From Nitrospirota bacterium (GTDB lineage Bacteria; Nitrospirota; Thermodesulfovibrionia; Thermodesulfovibrionales; UBA6898): a DNA stretch of 64,000 nucleotides. The stretch is from NCBI GenBank assembly GCA_021825365.1, contig JAKAHR010000009.1:1-64000 (forward strand), written 5' to 3'. The notes under the pieces were generated by a model. The model made no database searches. It had not been told where the DNA came from and saw only the letters and a list, made by a program, of their open reading frames with translations. The translations under genes were made by a program, and so were the position numbers. How positions within the stretch are numbered: the first letter of the stretch is position 1; the number at the start of each line of letters is the position of its first letter. Positions 34,194-44,048 of this stretch are shown one piece after another.

Positions 34194-35210
34194 TCAGACC
34201 TTCTTCGTCTTCCTCGCCATCTCTTCGAGGATCTGAAGCTTTGATGCCTCGCCAAGGGCGATAAGGGTATCGCCGTTCTTGATGATGGAACGGAACGTCG
34301 GGTTGAATCTCATCTTCCCCTCAGCATGCTTGATCGCGACGATGATCACGCCCAGCTCCCTGCCGATCCCGCATTCATCGAGCGTTTGTCCCACGAGCTC
34401 GGAGTCCTCATGGATGATGACCTCCTCCATCTGAAGGTCGATGTTGCCGCTCTTGGTCGCAAACTCGATGAAGTCCACCACCGCCGGCTTGAGCACGGTA
34501 TGCGCTATCCTCAGTCCGCCTATATGGTAGGGCGATACCACGCGATCGGCTCCCGCCCTGAGGAGTTTCTGTTCAGAACCCTCTTCTCCTGCCCTTGCCA
34601 CGATCTGCAGCCCCGGATTAAGGCCACGGGCGCTCAGGACGACGTACAGGTTTTCAGCATCGGTCGGAAGCACGGAGATGAGGCCCCTTGCCCGTTCGAT
34701 CCCCGTCTCCTTCAGTATTTCGTCCTTCGTGGCATCGCCCTTGAAAATGAAGATATCGTCGGTCCCCTGCAGAAGCTCGGGGTTCTTCTCGATGATCACG
34801 AACTTCAGGTGCTTCTGCTTCAGTTCCCTGCAGATGATCCTCCCCATCCTTCCGTAGCCGCAGACGATGTAGTGGTCCTTCAGCTCCCTGATCTTCTTTT
34901 CCAATCTCTTCCTCCCGAATATATCCCGTAGTTCTCCCTCGAGAATGACCTTTGCTCCGGTGCTGAGCGCGTAAAAGACCGTGCCCACGCCTCCGATGAT
35001 CAAGACGATAGTGAACAGCCTTCCGTTTAAAGAGAGGGGATGGACCTCCGTGAAGCCGACGGTGGTGAGGGTGATGATCGTCATATAGAAGGAATCGACA
35101 AACCCCCAGCCCTCAACAAGCATGTATCCGACTGTTCCGAAGGCGACGATCAGCATGATAAGCCCGACGGTGAGCAGGCCTTTTCTCGTCAACTCTTCCA
35201 GTGGCTGCAC
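34194..35210 (-). CDS. Potassium channel with RCK (TrkA-N/TrkA-C) domains
   Basis: The 338-residue product has two transmembrane helices flanking a pore loop with the selectivity-filter-like TLTTVGF (about residues 48-54). An RCK Rossmann domain follows (IVCGYGRMGRIICRELK), then a TrkA-C domain (from about residue 255). This is the MthK-like two-helix channel layout, gated by nucleotides or Ca2+. The GTG start at 35210 has GGAGG upstream, and a TATAAT box lies about 50 bases before it. The filter reads TVGF instead of TVGYG, so ion selectivity may differ slightly. Confidence 0.9.
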   Translation of the reverse strand: MQPLEELTRKGLLTVGLIMLIVAFGTVGYMLVEGWGFVDSFYMTIITLTTVGFTEVHPLSLNGRLFTIVLIIGGVGTVFYALSTGAKVILEGELRDIFGRKRLEKKIRELKDHYIVCGYGRMGRIICRELKQKHLKFVIIEKNPELLQGTDDIFIFKGDATKDEILKETGIERARGLISVLPTDAENLYVVLSARGLNPGLQIVARAGEEGSEQKLLRAGADRVVSPYHIGGLRIAHTVLKPAVVDFIEFATKSGNIDLQMEEVIIHEDSELVGQTLDECGIGRELGVIIVAIKHAEGKMRFNPTFRSIIKNGDTLIALGEASKLQILEEMARKTKKV

Positions 35211-35260
35211 GTAATCACACCTCCTGTCGAACGCGGCCCTCTGCTGCCGGACGCCCCCTT

Positions 35261-35266
35261 ATTATA
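35261..35266 (-). promoter_or_regulatory. -10 box of the K+ channel gene
   Basis: TATAAT on the minus strand lies 50 bases before the GTG start. The -35 region (TAAGAT 17 bases upstream) is poor. Confidence 0.4.
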
Positions 35267-35345
35267 CAGGAGGCAAACTCCGAATCTTAGCGCTACCCAT
35301 GGCGGTGAGCGGCTTCCCGCAGCCGGATGCCCGGCGGGACGCGGC

Positions 35346-35990
35346 TCAGGCGGATCGCCGTTTCAGGTGGCGGAGATACTCGATGACGCCCGGCAGTATG
35401 GATATGACGATGATCGCCATGATAACGAGCGTAAAATTTTTTCTTACCGCCGGAATCGTGCCGAAGTAGAAGCCCCCGAGGACGAAGACCGCTATCCAGA
35501 TGATGCCTCCCGTAACATTGTAGACAAGGAAGCGCGGATACGTCATGCTGCCGATTCCGGCGACAAAGGGTGCGAAGGTCCTGATGATGGGAACAAAGCG
35601 TGCGAGGATGATCGTCTTGCCGCCGTATTTTTCATAGAAGCGGTGGGTCCGGTCAAGATATTCCCGGTTGAGAAACCTGACATGTTCCTTGTGGAAGATC
35701 CGGGGACCCAGAAAATGTCCGGCCCCGTAATTCACCGTGTCGCCGAGAATAGCTGCGAAGCCGAGGAGCGCACAGAGCAGTTCAACCTGGAGAGATCCGA
35801 GGGCAGCGAAGGTGCCTGCCGCGAACAGCAGGGAGTCGCCCGGCAGGATCGGTGTCACCACCAGCCCGGTCTCGCAGAAGATGATAAGAAAGAGGATCAG
35901 GTACGTCCAGACCCCGTAACTCCGTATGATCAGGTCGAGATGCCTGTCAAGGTGCATGAAGATATCGAAAAAGGTCCTGATCAGTTCCAC
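35346..35990 (-). CDS. DedA-family membrane protein
   Basis: The 214-residue product has the DedA (SNARE-associated/VTT) pattern: an acidic-then-polar membrane segment ([22 protein letters not shown]), a [13 protein letters not shown] loop and [19 protein letters not shown]-like sequence around residues 129-147. DedA proteins recycle or flip polyprenyl phosphates or phospholipids and need the membrane potential. It follows corA by 19 bases and is probably co-transcribed with it. Confidence 0.9.
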   Translation of the reverse strand: MELIRTFFDIFMHLDRHLDLIIRSYGVWTYLILFLIIFCETGLVVTPILPGDSLLFAAGTFAALGSLQVELLCALLGFAAILGDTVNYGAGHFLGPRIFHKEHVRFLNREYLDRTHRFYEKYGGKTIILARFVPIIRTFAPFVAGIGSMTYPRFLVYNVTGGIIWIAVFVLGGFYFGTIPAVRKNFTLVIMAIIVISILPGVIEYLRHLKRRSA

Positions 35991-36009
35991 GGGGTCTCCT
36001 TGGCGTTTT

Positions 36010-37077
36010 CTAAAGCCACTTCTTCTTCCTGAAATAGATGAGCATCGAGATGCCGATAGTCAGGGCGGCGAGCCACACCAGGGGATAGCCGAATTGCCAT
36101 TCGAGCTCCGGCATGTGTTTGAAGTTCATGCCGTAGATCCCCGCAAGGAAGGTGAGGGGCATGAAGATGGTGGCGATGATCGTCAAGACCTTCATGATCT
36201 CGTTCATCCGGTTGCTCATGCTCGACAGGTAGATGTCGAGCATGCCGGAGACCATGTCACGGAAGGTCTCGGTCGTGTCGATGACCTGGATGCTGTGGTC
36301 GTAAACATCCCGCAGATAGGGCCTGGTCTGCTGCCTTATCATCGCAGACTCGGACCGCTCGAGCCCGTTGATGACCTCCCTGAGAGGCCAGACCGCCTTG
36401 CGCAGGAAGATCATCTCCCGCTTGAGACGGTGTATCTCACCGAGCGTTTGACGGGACGGACTGGTTACGAGGTTTTCCTCCAGGAGCTCGATATCCTCCC
36501 CCATCTGTTCAAGGACGGTGAAGTAGTTGTCGACGACCGCATCGATGAGAGAATAGGCGAGGAAGTCCGCGCCTGCCTTTCGAAAGCGGCTCTTGTCGTT
36601 CCTGATGCGGTCCCGTACCGGACCAAATACGTCTCCCTCGATGCCCTCCTGAAACGAGATCACGAAGTTATCACCGACGATGAGGCTGATCTGCTCGCTC
36701 AGCACGCCGCTTTGCCGGTCGCCGGGCCGGAGCATCCGCAGTACGATATAGAGGTATTCTGCATAATCTTCGAGCTTCGGCCGCTGGTCCGTATTGAGGA
36801 TGTCTTCGAGCACGAGGGGATGAAACCCGTAACAGTCCCCGATCTTCTGGAGGATGCTGACGTCATGGAGCCCCTCTACATTGATCCACGTAACGGATGG
36901 CCTCTCCCGGAATATAATGCACTCGTCCACCCCGGCGGCATCACGCTGGGTCACGGTCTGTTCATCATAGTCGATGATGGTAATGCGAGGCGAGTCCGCC
37001 TTCCGCTCTCCGATATGGATGAGGCTGCCAGGCGGGAGACCGGCCTTGCGGGACCGCTTCTTGGTAAGTTTCGGCAT
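36010..37077 (-). CDS. corA: CorA-type magnesium/cobalt transporter
   Basis: The 355-residue product has a large cytoplasmic N-terminal domain and two C-terminal helices with the signature YGMNF between them, the selectivity loop of the pentameric CorA channel. The [17 protein letters not shown] segment is typical. It takes up Mg2+ (or Co2+/Ni2+). It leads the corA-dedA pair. TACAAT ends 5 bases before the ATG and there is no Shine-Dalgarno, so a leaderless mRNA is likely. Confidence 0.93.
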   Translation of the reverse strand: MPKLTKKRSRKAGLPPGSLIHIGERKADSPRITIIDYDEQTVTQRDAAGVDECIIFRERPSVTWINVEGLHDVSILQKIGDCYGFHPLVLEDILNTDQRPKLEDYAEYLYIVLRMLRPGDRQSGVLSEQISLIVGDNFVISFQEGIEGDVFGPVRDRIRNDKSRFRKAGADFLAYSLIDAVVDNYFTVLEQMGEDIELLEENLVTSPSRQTLGEIHRLKREMIFLRKAVWPLREVINGLERSESAMIRQQTRPYLRDVYDHSIQVIDTTETFRDMVSGMLDIYLSSMSNRMNEIMKVLTIIATIFMPLTFLAGIYGMNFKHMPELEWQFGYPLVWLAALTIGISMLIYFRKKKWL

Positions 37078-37082
37078 GCGGT

Positions 37083-37088
37083 ATTGTA
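37083..37088 (-). promoter_or_regulatory. -10 box of a probable leaderless promoter (corA)
   Basis: TACAAT on the minus strand, then 5 bases, then the corA ATG. Initiation would fall on the start codon. The -35 region is weak. Confidence 0.45.
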
Positions 37089-37251
37089 CCTGAAGAAAGG
37101 CATTTTTGTGGGATGGTCACCGGCCGCGGGAGTTTCAGGATTCGCGATATTTTTGTATTGGGCCCGAGCGCGCGGTATTCTCCTTCATTGCGGGGAGCAG
37201 GTGCAGCGGCTGTGGTGCGTCGGTAGGTCTGTTCACCGAAATGGGCTGTCT

Positions 37252-37280
37252 TTGAATTCTTCAACGGTTTCAAGTAAAAT
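37252..37280 (+). promoter_or_regulatory. Promoter of the thrC operon
   Basis: TTGAAT (37252-37257), 17 bases, TAAAAT (37275-37280). Transcription would start near 37287, giving a leader of about 28 bases with GGGGAGG before the GTG. The rest of the 237-base gap to corA shows no recognised riboswitch or gene. Confidence 0.6.
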
Positions 37281-37314
37281 AGTGATATTTTTCAATTCAG
37301 GGGAGGTGGTGCGC

Positions 37315-38553
37315 GTGGGTTACATAAAAGGCCTCAGATGCCGTGAGTGCGGGCGGGAATACACCGTAGAACCCATTTATGTCTGTGAATTCTGTTTCGG
37401 GCCCCTGGAAGTGGCATACGACTACAAGAGCATAGCCAGGGCGATGAACAGGAAGAAGATCGAGAAGCGGGAGAGAAGCCTCTGGCGGTATCGCGAGCTT
37501 CTGCCCATCGACGGTGAGCCCCAGGTCGGGCTGGATTCAGGATTTACCCCCCTGGTGAAGGCGGACAATCTGGCTCGCATACTCGGTGTTGATGAGCTGT
37601 ATATTAAAGATGACACCGTGGTGCATCCGACGCTGTCCTTTAAGGACCGGGTGGTTTCGATCGCCCTTACCAAGGCGCGGGAATTCGGCTTCGACACGGT
37701 CGCCTGCGCATCGACGGGGAACCTGGCGCATTCCGTCTCTGCCCACGGCGCCAAGGCCGGTTTCGAGCGGTTTATCTTTATCCCCGCCAGCCTCGAGGCG
37801 AGCAAGATCATCGCATCGCTGGTGTATGAGCCGAACCTGGTCGCTGTTGACGGCAATTATGACGATGTCAACAGGCTCTGCAGCGAGATCGCCAACAAGT
37901 ACCGCTGGGCATTCGTGAATATCAATATCAGGCCTTTTTACGCGGAGGGATCGAAGACCATCGGGTTCGAGATCGTCGAGCAACTGGGTTGGAAGGTGCC
38001 GGACAACGTTGTTGTCCCCTGTGCCAGCGGCTCCCTGCTGACCAAGGTTTGGAAGAGCTTCAAGGAATTCAGGGAGATCGGTATTATCAGGGAGCTTGAG
38101 ACAAAGGTCTTTGCCGCCCAGGCTACGGGCTGTTCGCCGATAGCGACCGCGGTGAAGCAGGGGACTGATGTCATACGGCCGGTCAAGCCCAATACGATAG
38201 CCAAGTCTCTTGCGATCGGGAACCCGGCGGACGGATTCTATGCATCACAGGTGGTGAAGGAGACGGGTGGCTACGCAGAGGACGTCTCTGATCAGGAGAT
38301 CATAGACGCGATAAAGCTGCTCGCCCGCACGGAAGGCATCTTTGCGGAGACGGCGGGCGGGGTGACGCTGGCTGCCACGAAGAAACTGATCGAAAGCGGG
38401 AAGATCAGCAGGGAGGGCGTCACCGTCATCTGCATCACGGGAAACGGGCTCAAGACCCAAGAGGCCCTCCACGGACATGCGGTGCCTTCCCATCATATCA
38501 AGCCGAGTCTTGCGGCCTTTGAGGAAGTCCTGCAGAAGATACATAAAGGATAA
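37315..38553 (+). CDS. thrC: Threonine synthase
   Basis: ThrC converts O-phosphohomoserine to threonine with PLP. The 412-residue product starts with a zinc ribbon (CREC at residues 8-11, CEFC near 25-28) and has the PLP-lysine motif LSFKDRVV near residue 105. Also present are STGNLAHS and the phosphate-binding and C-terminal GNG segments. The GTG at 37315 is chosen because GGAGG is 8 bases upstream; the open frame extends far upstream but only as antisense of corA. It heads an operon for the aspartate family. Confidence 0.93.
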   Translation: MGYIKGLRCRECGREYTVEPIYVCEFCFGPLEVAYDYKSIARAMNRKKIEKRERSLWRYRELLPIDGEPQVGLDSGFTPLVKADNLARILGVDELYIKDDTVVHPTLSFKDRVVSIALTKAREFGFDTVACASTGNLAHSVSAHGAKAGFERFIFIPASLEASKIIASLVYEPNLVAVDGNYDDVNRLCSEIANKYRWAFVNINIRPFYAEGSKTIGFEIVEQLGWKVPDNVVVPCASGSLLTKVWKSFKEFREIGIIRELETKVFAAQATGCSPIATAVKQGTDVIRPVKPNTIAKSLAIGNPADGFYASQVVKETGGYAEDVSDQEIIDAIKLLARTEGIFAETAGGVTLAATKKLIESGKISREGVTVICITGNGLKTQEALHGHAVPSHHIKPSLAAFEEVLQKIHKG

Positions 38554-38573
38554 TCTGGTAAGGAGGAGGATAC

Positions 38574-39086
38574 ATGTCGGTAAAGGTCAGGATTCCAACA
38601 CCGTTGCAGCGTCTTACGCAGGGCAAGGAAGAGGTTGAGGGGACTCCGGGCAAGATAATCGATCTCATCATCGACCTGGACAGGAAATACGCGGGAATAG
38701 GCGAGCGCATTTCGGAGAACGGCAAGGTGCGGAGATTCGTCAACATCTATGTAAATGACGAGGACATCCGCTTTCTCGATGCCGAGAATACCGTGGTCAA
38801 GGACGGAGATGAGGTATCGATCGTGCCCGCGATTGCGGGCGGCGCAGCATCGAGGAGACGGGTCAAGCTGACGTTTCCCCAGCATCTTATCAAAGAACCG
38901 GTCATCTTCACGATGGCCAAGCAGTTCAACGTCATGCCGAACATCAGGAGGGCCCGGGTTACCGAGACCGTCGGAGAGATGATCCTTGAATTGGAAGGGG
39001 GAGCCGACGACCTGGACAAGGGGATCCATTGGCTCAGGGAAAAGGGCATCGAGGTGGAACTGGTTGAAGGCGACGTCATCGAATAG
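38574..39086 (+). CDS. MoaD/ThiS-type sulfur carrier fused to a NIL domain
   Basis: The 170-residue product has an N-terminal ubiquitin-like sulfur-carrier domain (about residues 1-90) ending in AIAGG. A short linker and a NIL domain (about residues 97-168, RRRVKLTFPQHLIKEPVI onward) follow; NIL is the ferredoxin-like fold found at the end of MetN. The Gly-Gly that would carry the thiocarboxylate is internal, so a protease would have to cut after it, as HcyD does for HcyS in Wolinella. Related carriers supply sulfur for homocysteine. Its place between thrC and the homoserine-kinase-like gene fits use of homoserine-derived substrates for methionine. The role is inferred. Confidence 0.8.
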   Translation: MSVKVRIPTPLQRLTQGKEEVEGTPGKIIDLIIDLDRKYAGIGERISENGKVRRFVNIYVNDEDIRFLDAENTVVKDGDEVSIVPAIAGGAASRRRVKLTFPQHLIKEPVIFTMAKQFNVMPNIRRARVTETVGEMILELEGGADDLDKGIHWLREKGIEVELVEGDVIE

Positions 39087-39093
39087 CTGATCA

Positions 39094-40308
39094 ATGAAAT
39101 ACGTAGTGATCGTTGGCGACGGCATGGCCGACTGGCCTGTCAAGGAACTGGGCGGCAAGACCCCTCTTCAGAGGGCCGCGACCCCTCATATGGACAGGCT
39201 CGCCTCGGAGGGGGTGGTGGGGAAGGTCCGGACAGTGCCGGAGGGGATGCATCCGGGTTCCGATGTCGCCAACCTGAGCATCCTTGGTTATGATCCCCGG
39301 AAATATTACAGTGGCAGGGCGCCTCTGGAGGCGGCGAGCATCGGCGTTGATCTGGAAGAAGGAGACGTCGCATACCGTTGCAACCTCGTCACCCTCAGGT
39401 ACAACAGGGAAATGACGCAGGCGATCATGGAGGATTACAGCAGCGGCCATATCTCCACCGAGGAGGCGAAGGTCCTGATCGGTGAGATGGACCGCGTCTT
39501 CGGCTCTGACGTCGTACGGTTTTATCCCGGTGTCAGTTACCGGCATCTTATGGTCTGGAAGAACGGAAGCGCCGATGCCGAGTGTGTCCCCCCGCATGAC
39601 ATAACAGGCAAGGAGATCGCCGATTATCTTCCCGTGGGGAAGGGGGAAGATATCCTCAGGAAGATCATGCTGGATTCGGTTGACATGCTCGATAACCATC
39701 CGGTGAACAGGCAGAGGGTGAAGGACGGGAAAAGACCGGCGAACAGCGTGTGGCTGTGGGGGCAGGGCAGAAAACCCCGTTTGCCCCTGTTCCGCGAAAA
39801 ATACGGCATCGAGGGGGCACTGATCTCCGCTGTCGATCTGACGAGGGGGCTGGGCATGTGCGCCGGATTCAGGATCCTCAGGGTTCCGGGGATGACCGGA
39901 TATCTCGATACGAACTACCGGGGCAAGGCGGATGCGACGATCGAGGCCCTGCGCGAAGTCGACTTCGTGTATCTGCATGTGGAAGCGCCTGATGAGGCGG
40001 GCCATTCAGGAAATGTGTATGACAAGATACGGGCGATCGAGGACTTTGATTCCCTGGTGGTCGCCCGGGTTGTTGAGGGCATGAAGTCGTTTCCCGAATA
40101 CCGGATCCTTGTTCTGCCGGATCATCCGACACCGGTATCTATCAAGACCCATTCGGATGACCCGGTGCCCTTTGCGCTGTTCGACAACAGCAGGCCCCGG
40201 AAGAATGAGGGGGCCTTGTTCAACGAAGACCTGCTCGTCCGTAATGACCTGATGGTCTTTGAGGAAGGCTACCGGCTGATGGATTACCTGATCACCGGAA
40301 AATCATAG
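39094..40308 (+). CDS. 2,3-bisphosphoglycerate-independent phosphoglycerate mutase-like protein, proposed homoserine kinase
   Basis: The 404-residue product belongs to the archaeal-type (ApgM) alkaline-phosphatase superfamily: [12 protein letters not shown] at the start with the metal Asp, [15 protein letters not shown] with the phosphoacceptor Ser, and [11 protein letters not shown] and LPDHPTP with later metal ligands. A subgroup that sits beside threonine synthase and aspartate kinase is proposed to be an alternative homoserine kinase. The same context here (thrC upstream, lysC downstream) and the absence of a thrB gene support that. Glycolytic phosphoglycerate mutase activity cannot be excluded from sequence alone. 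Confidence 0.82.
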   Translation: MKYVVIVGDGMADWPVKELGGKTPLQRAATPHMDRLASEGVVGKVRTVPEGMHPGSDVANLSILGYDPRKYYSGRAPLEAASIGVDLEEGDVAYRCNLVTLRYNREMTQAIMEDYSSGHISTEEAKVLIGEMDRVFGSDVVRFYPGVSYRHLMVWKNGSADAECVPPHDITGKEIADYLPVGKGEDILRKIMLDSVDMLDNHPVNRQRVKDGKRPANSVWLWGQGRKPRLPLFREKYGIEGALISAVDLTRGLGMCAGFRILRVPGMTGYLDTNYRGKADATIEALREVDFVYLHVEAPDEAGHSGNVYDKIRAIEDFDSLVVARVVEGMKSFPEYRILVLPDHPTPVSIKTHSDDPVPFALFDNSRPRKNEGALFNEDLLVRNDLMVFEEGYRLMDYLITGKS

Positions 40309-40322
40309 ACCTGGAGGAGGAT

Positions 40323-41543
40323 GTGGCACTCATCGTTCAGAAATACGGCGGCACATCGGTCGGCAGCGTCGACCGGATAAAGGCGGTTGCAGCCAGGGTG
40401 GCCAGGACTGCCGCGGAAGGAAACCGGGTGATCGTCGTCGTGTCCGCCATGTCCGGAGAAACGGACAAGCTCATCGGTCTTGCCCATCAGGTCTCCTCAA
40501 ACCCCAATGAGCGGGAGATGGACATGCTCCTGTCGTCAGGCGAGAGGGTGACGAGCGCGCTGACTGCCATGGCGATAGAGGCCCTGGGCCTGAAGGCGCG
40601 TGCCCTGACCGGCAGACAGGCCGGGATCTATACGGATACGGTCCATACCAAGGCGCGCATCGAGCGGATAGCCGGGGACCGGATAAAGAAGGCGGTGGAC
40701 GACGGCTATGTCGTGGTTATCGCCGGCTTCCAGGGCGTGACCGAGGGAGAGTCGGAGGTGACTACGCTGGGCCGGGGAGGTTCGGACCTTTCGGCTGTTG
40801 CCGTTGCGGCGGCGGTGAAGGCGGACCTCTGCGAGATCTATACGGATGTTGACGGCGTATACACCACGGACCCCAATATCGTGCCTGATGCGAGAAAGCT
40901 CAGGAAGATATCGCATGAGGAGATGCTGGAACTGGCGAGTCTCGGCGCCAAGGTGCTGCAGACCAGATCGGTAGAATTTGCGATGAAATACAATGTGCCC
41001 GTGGTGGTCAGGTCAAGTTTCAATGATAATCCGGGGACACTCGTTGTGGAGGAGGATAAGGACATGGAAAACGTCGTTGTGTCAGGAATAGCCTATGACA
41101 AGAATCAGGCGAAGATCACCATGATCAATGTTCCTGACAGGCCGGGCATAGCAGCCAGGATATTCGAGGCGATAGCCGGAGCGAATATCGTGGTGGACAT
41201 GATCGTTCAGAACATCAGCAGTGACGGCAGGCTTGCGGACATCTCCTTTACGGTTCCGAAAACCGACAGCCGCAAGGCGCTGGAGGTGACGGATGCGCTC
41301 GCCAAAGGGATGGGGGCGCAGAAGGTTGATGTGCGGGAAGACATCAGCAAGGTTTCCGTCGTCGGCGTAGGCATGCGGACCCATTCAGGCGTTGCCGCAA
41401 AGATGTTCCAGACGCTCGCCGGCCACGGGATCAACATCATGATGATCAGTACATCAGAGATAAAGGTCTCCTGCGTCATTGACCTGAAGTTTACGGAGCT
41501 CGCGGTACGGGTGCTCCACGATGCCTTCGGTCTTGCGGGCTGA
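40323..41543 (+). CDS. lysC: Aspartate kinase
   Basis: Aspartate kinase phosphorylates aspartate, the first step to lysine, threonine and methionine. The 406-residue product has the KYGGTSVGS motif at residues 6-14, a [12 protein letters not shown] segment and two C-terminal ACT domains (from about residue 265), which bind lysine or threonine for feedback control. It is monofunctional. A GTG start follows GGAGG. It sits between the proposed homoserine kinase and cimA. Confidence 0.95.
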   Translation: MALIVQKYGGTSVGSVDRIKAVAARVARTAAEGNRVIVVVSAMSGETDKLIGLAHQVSSNPNEREMDMLLSSGERVTSALTAMAIEALGLKARALTGRQAGIYTDTVHTKARIERIAGDRIKKAVDDGYVVVIAGFQGVTEGESEVTTLGRGGSDLSAVAVAAAVKADLCEIYTDVDGVYTTDPNIVPDARKLRKISHEEMLELASLGAKVLQTRSVEFAMKYNVPVVVRSSFNDNPGTLVVEEDKDMENVVVSGIAYDKNQAKITMINVPDRPGIAARIFEAIAGANIVVDMIVQNISSDGRLADISFTVPKTDSRKALEVTDALAKGMGAQKVDVREDISKVSVVGVGMRTHSGVAAKMFQTLAGHGINIMMISTSEIKVSCVIDLKFTELAVRVLHDAFGLAG

Positions 41544-41558
41544 GAGGGCCGGTTCTGC

Positions 41559-43130
41559 ATGCGGAAGATAGAGATATACGACACCACCCTCAGGGACGGG
41601 GCCCAGGCGGAGGATATCTCCTTTTCCGTGGAGGACAAGATCAGGATCACGGAGAGGCTCGATGATCTCGGCGTCCACTATATTGAAGGCGGATGGCCGG
41701 GAGCGAACCCGCGGGATGTGGATTTCTTCAGAAAGGCGGAAAAGCTGCGGCTGAAGAATTCCGTGGTGGTCGCTTTCGGGAGCACGCATCGGCCGAAACG
41801 CAAACCGTCGAATGACGAGACCCTGAAGGCGCTGATCGAGGCGAAGACCCCGGCGATCACCATTTTCGGCAAGACCTGGGACTTCCATGTGAAAGAGGCG
41901 CTCAGGATATCCCTTGAAGAGAACCTCGACATTATCCACGATTCGGTGGCGTATCTCAAGAAGCATGCCGACAGGGTCTTCTTCGATGCGGAGCATTTCT
42001 TCGACGGATATATCCACAACCCGAAGTACGCCGTGAAGTGCCTCGCTGCCGCCCAGGAGGCAGGTGCCGAATGCCTGGTGCTCTGCGACACAAACGGCGG
42101 GACACTGCCGACGGCTACGGGCGAGATCGTCAGGAAGATCGTAAAGGAGTTTACCGCGCCCGTGGGGATTCATGTGCACAATGACTCCGAGTGCGCGGTC
42201 GCCAATTCGCTTATCAGCATCGATATGGGCGCATCGCATGTGCAGGGGACGATCAACGGTCTCGGGGAACGGTGCGGTAATGCCAACCTTATCTCGATTA
42301 TCCCTGCCATCCAGCTCAAGATAGGCCTTTCGAGTATCCCTGCGGGGAACCTGAAAAATCTGCGCGATCTTTCCCGGTTCGTCAACGAGATTGCGAACCT
42401 GAGGCACTTCAAGCGTCAGCCGTATACCGGGGACAGCGCCTTTGCTCATAAGGCGGGGATGCATGTCAACGCGATCCTGAAGAGGCCGGAGACCTATGAG
42501 CACATCAGGCCTGATCTGGTCGGCAATACGCAGAGGGTCCTCATCTCGGACCAGGCGGGCAGGTCCAATATCCTTCGGAAGGCAGAGGAGTTCGGCATCA
42601 GGCTTACCAGCGACTCCGTGCAGATACAGAATATCGTGGCAGAACTCAAAGAGCTCGAAAGCCAGGGCTTCCAGTTCGAAGGTGCTGAGGCGTCTTTTGA
42701 GCTGCTCATGAAGAAGGCGCTCGGCCTGCACAAGCGGTTCTTTGATCTCGTCGGCTTCAGGGTAATCATCGAGAAGCGAAAAGAGGGTGAATACCCCCTG
42801 AGCGAGGCGACGATCATGGTGAAGGTGGGCGGCCACGTTGAACATACCGCTTCAACAGGGAATGGTCCGGTGAACGCCCTTGACCATGCCCTGCGGAAGG
42901 CGCTGGATAAGTTCTATCCGGGCCTAAAAGACGTGAAACTCCATGATTATAAGGTGCGGGTTCTTACGGCCGGCAAGGGCACTTCCGCTAAGGTGCGGGT
43001 GCTTATCGAATCAGGAGATAAGGAGAACAGGTGGGGCACGGTGGGCGTATCCGAGAATATTATCGAGGCATCCTATCAGGCGCTCGTCGATAGCATCGAG
43101 TACAAGCTCCTCAAGGAAGAGGGCGGGTAA
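41559..43130 (+). CDS. cimA: (R)-citramalate synthase
   Basis: CimA condenses pyruvate with acetyl-CoA to give citramalate, the start of the threonine-independent route to isoleucine. The 523-residue product has an HMGL-like TIM barrel starting TTLRDGAQAEDISFSVEDKIRI, with metal ligands in GIHVHNDSECAVAN, and a C-terminal LeuA-type regulatory dimer domain. TIGR00977-type features and length favour citramalate over 2-isopropylmalate synthase. It is the last gene of the operon, so 2-oxobutyrate need not come from threonine. Confidence 0.92.
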   Translation: MRKIEIYDTTLRDGAQAEDISFSVEDKIRITERLDDLGVHYIEGGWPGANPRDVDFFRKAEKLRLKNSVVVAFGSTHRPKRKPSNDETLKALIEAKTPAITIFGKTWDFHVKEALRISLEENLDIIHDSVAYLKKHADRVFFDAEHFFDGYIHNPKYAVKCLAAAQEAGAECLVLCDTNGGTLPTATGEIVRKIVKEFTAPVGIHVHNDSECAVANSLISIDMGASHVQGTINGLGERCGNANLISIIPAIQLKIGLSSIPAGNLKNLRDLSRFVNEIANLRHFKRQPYTGDSAFAHKAGMHVNAILKRPETYEHIRPDLVGNTQRVLISDQAGRSNILRKAEEFGIRLTSDSVQIQNIVAELKELESQGFQFEGAEASFELLMKKALGLHKRFFDLVGFRVIIEKRKEGEYPLSEATIMVKVGGHVEHTASTGNGPVNALDHALRKALDKFYPGLKDVKLHDYKVRVLTAGKGTSAKVRVLIESGDKENRWGTVGVSENIIEASYQALVDSIEYKLLKEEGG

Positions 43131-43208
43131 CAGATCGGCGGACGACGGAGGGGCGGAAATGCCCGCGGAGAGGAGTATTCCTCGTGATACTTTCATAAGG
43201 GGGATGAT

Positions 43209-43562
43209 ATGCTGAGAAATGTAGTGTTGATTTGCAGCATCCTGTTTAGTGCCCTCGTGGTTGCGGCTTGGGCTGAGGATAAATTCGGAGTTGCGGTCTA
43301 CCCGGGTGCGAAGTTTGACGCCGCCACGACAAAGGCTGTCAAGGAGGCCTTGTCCACGGAGATCGCCTGTTACCGCACCGGCGACGGCGTCGCCAGGGTG
43401 GCAGAGTTTTACAAGAAACAGCCTGGGCTGAAGTTCATGGCGGCTGACAAGGAAAGCGCGGCCTTCCAGAAGGGCAGCGGCATGGTCACGATACAAAACC
43501 CCTGGATGGATATGAAGACAGGCAAGCTCAACAGGGATACGCTCATTTCCATCGGCAAGTAG
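43209..43562 (+). CDS. Small exported protein, hypothetical
   Basis: The 117-residue product has a signal peptide (hydrophobic residues 5-21, cleavage after AWA). A mature domain contains YPGAKFD, a single Cys (EIACYRTGDG) and VAEFYKKQPGLK. It appears to be a small periplasmic domain of a conserved but unnamed family. AAGGGGG precedes the ATG. It lies 17 bases before the OsmC gene and may be in one transcript with it. Confidence 0.65.
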   Translation: MLRNVVLICSILFSALVVAAWAEDKFGVAVYPGAKFDAATTKAVKEALSTEIACYRTGDGVARVAEFYKKQPGLKFMAADKESAAFQKGSGMVTIQNPWMDMKTGKLNRDTLISIGK

Positions 43563-43579
43563 ACGGGAGGCTGAAGAGG

Positions 43580-43999
43580 ATGAAGGCGAAGATAACCTAT
43601 ACCGACGGTCTGCAGTTCGTGGGAGAGGGCGAGTCGGGACATGCGATCGTCATGGATGGAGAGGAGAAGTTCGGGGGCAGAGATACGGGCCTTCGGCCCA
43701 CGGAACTTTTGCTCATCGGAGTCGGCGGATGCTCTGGAATGGATGTCGTCTCGATACTCAGGAAGAAGAAAGAGAAGGTCACGGGCGTTGAGATCAACGT
43801 CAGCGGGAAGAAGGCGGAGGAGTATCCGCAGCGGTTTACGGAGATCGAGATCGAGTATATCGTCAGGGGCAGGAGCCTCAGCGAAGAGGCGGTAAAGCGG
43901 GCTATTGGTCTCTCCATGGATAAGTACTGTTCAGTTAAAGCAACACTTGAGGGGTCTGCTGCAATTACCTATAAATACAAGATAATAGAAGACGTATGA
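43580..43999 (+). CDS. OsmC/Ohr-family peroxiredoxin-like protein
   Basis: The 139-residue product is an OsmC-type protein with the two reactive Cys in conserved places: VGGCSGMDV (near residue 51) and MDKYCSVKATL (near 117). These proteins reduce organic hydroperoxides with thiols. A GGAGG site is not close but GAAGAGG precedes the ATG. Whether it is OsmC, Ohr or a YhfA-like member is not certain; the GxRPTELLL pattern favours the general OsmC group. Confidence 0.88.
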   Translation: MKAKITYTDGLQFVGEGESGHAIVMDGEEKFGGRDTGLRPTELLLIGVGGCSGMDVVSILRKKKEKVTGVEINVSGKKAEEYPQRFTEIEIEYIVRGRSLSEEAVKRAIGLSMDKYCSVKATLEGSAAITYKYKIIEDV

Positions 44000-44048
44000 T
44001 CTGGGCTGATGCAGGTTCTCAGGATATTTCCGGACACGTGGAAACCTG

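Noticed and set aside
35926-37314. Upstream in-frame extension of thrC (would give 875 residues)
   Set aside because: The extension is only the antisense of corA and dedA. The thrC promoter, GGAGG site and zinc-ribbon N-terminus all support the start at 37315.
37078-37314. Riboswitch in the leader region of the thrC operon
   Set aside because: The predicted transcript start leaves only about 28 bases of leader, and no known aptamer core was recognised.
41454-42845. 463-codon open frame antisense to cimA
   Set aside because: It lies wholly opposite conserved cimA and lysC sequence and has no recognisable domains.
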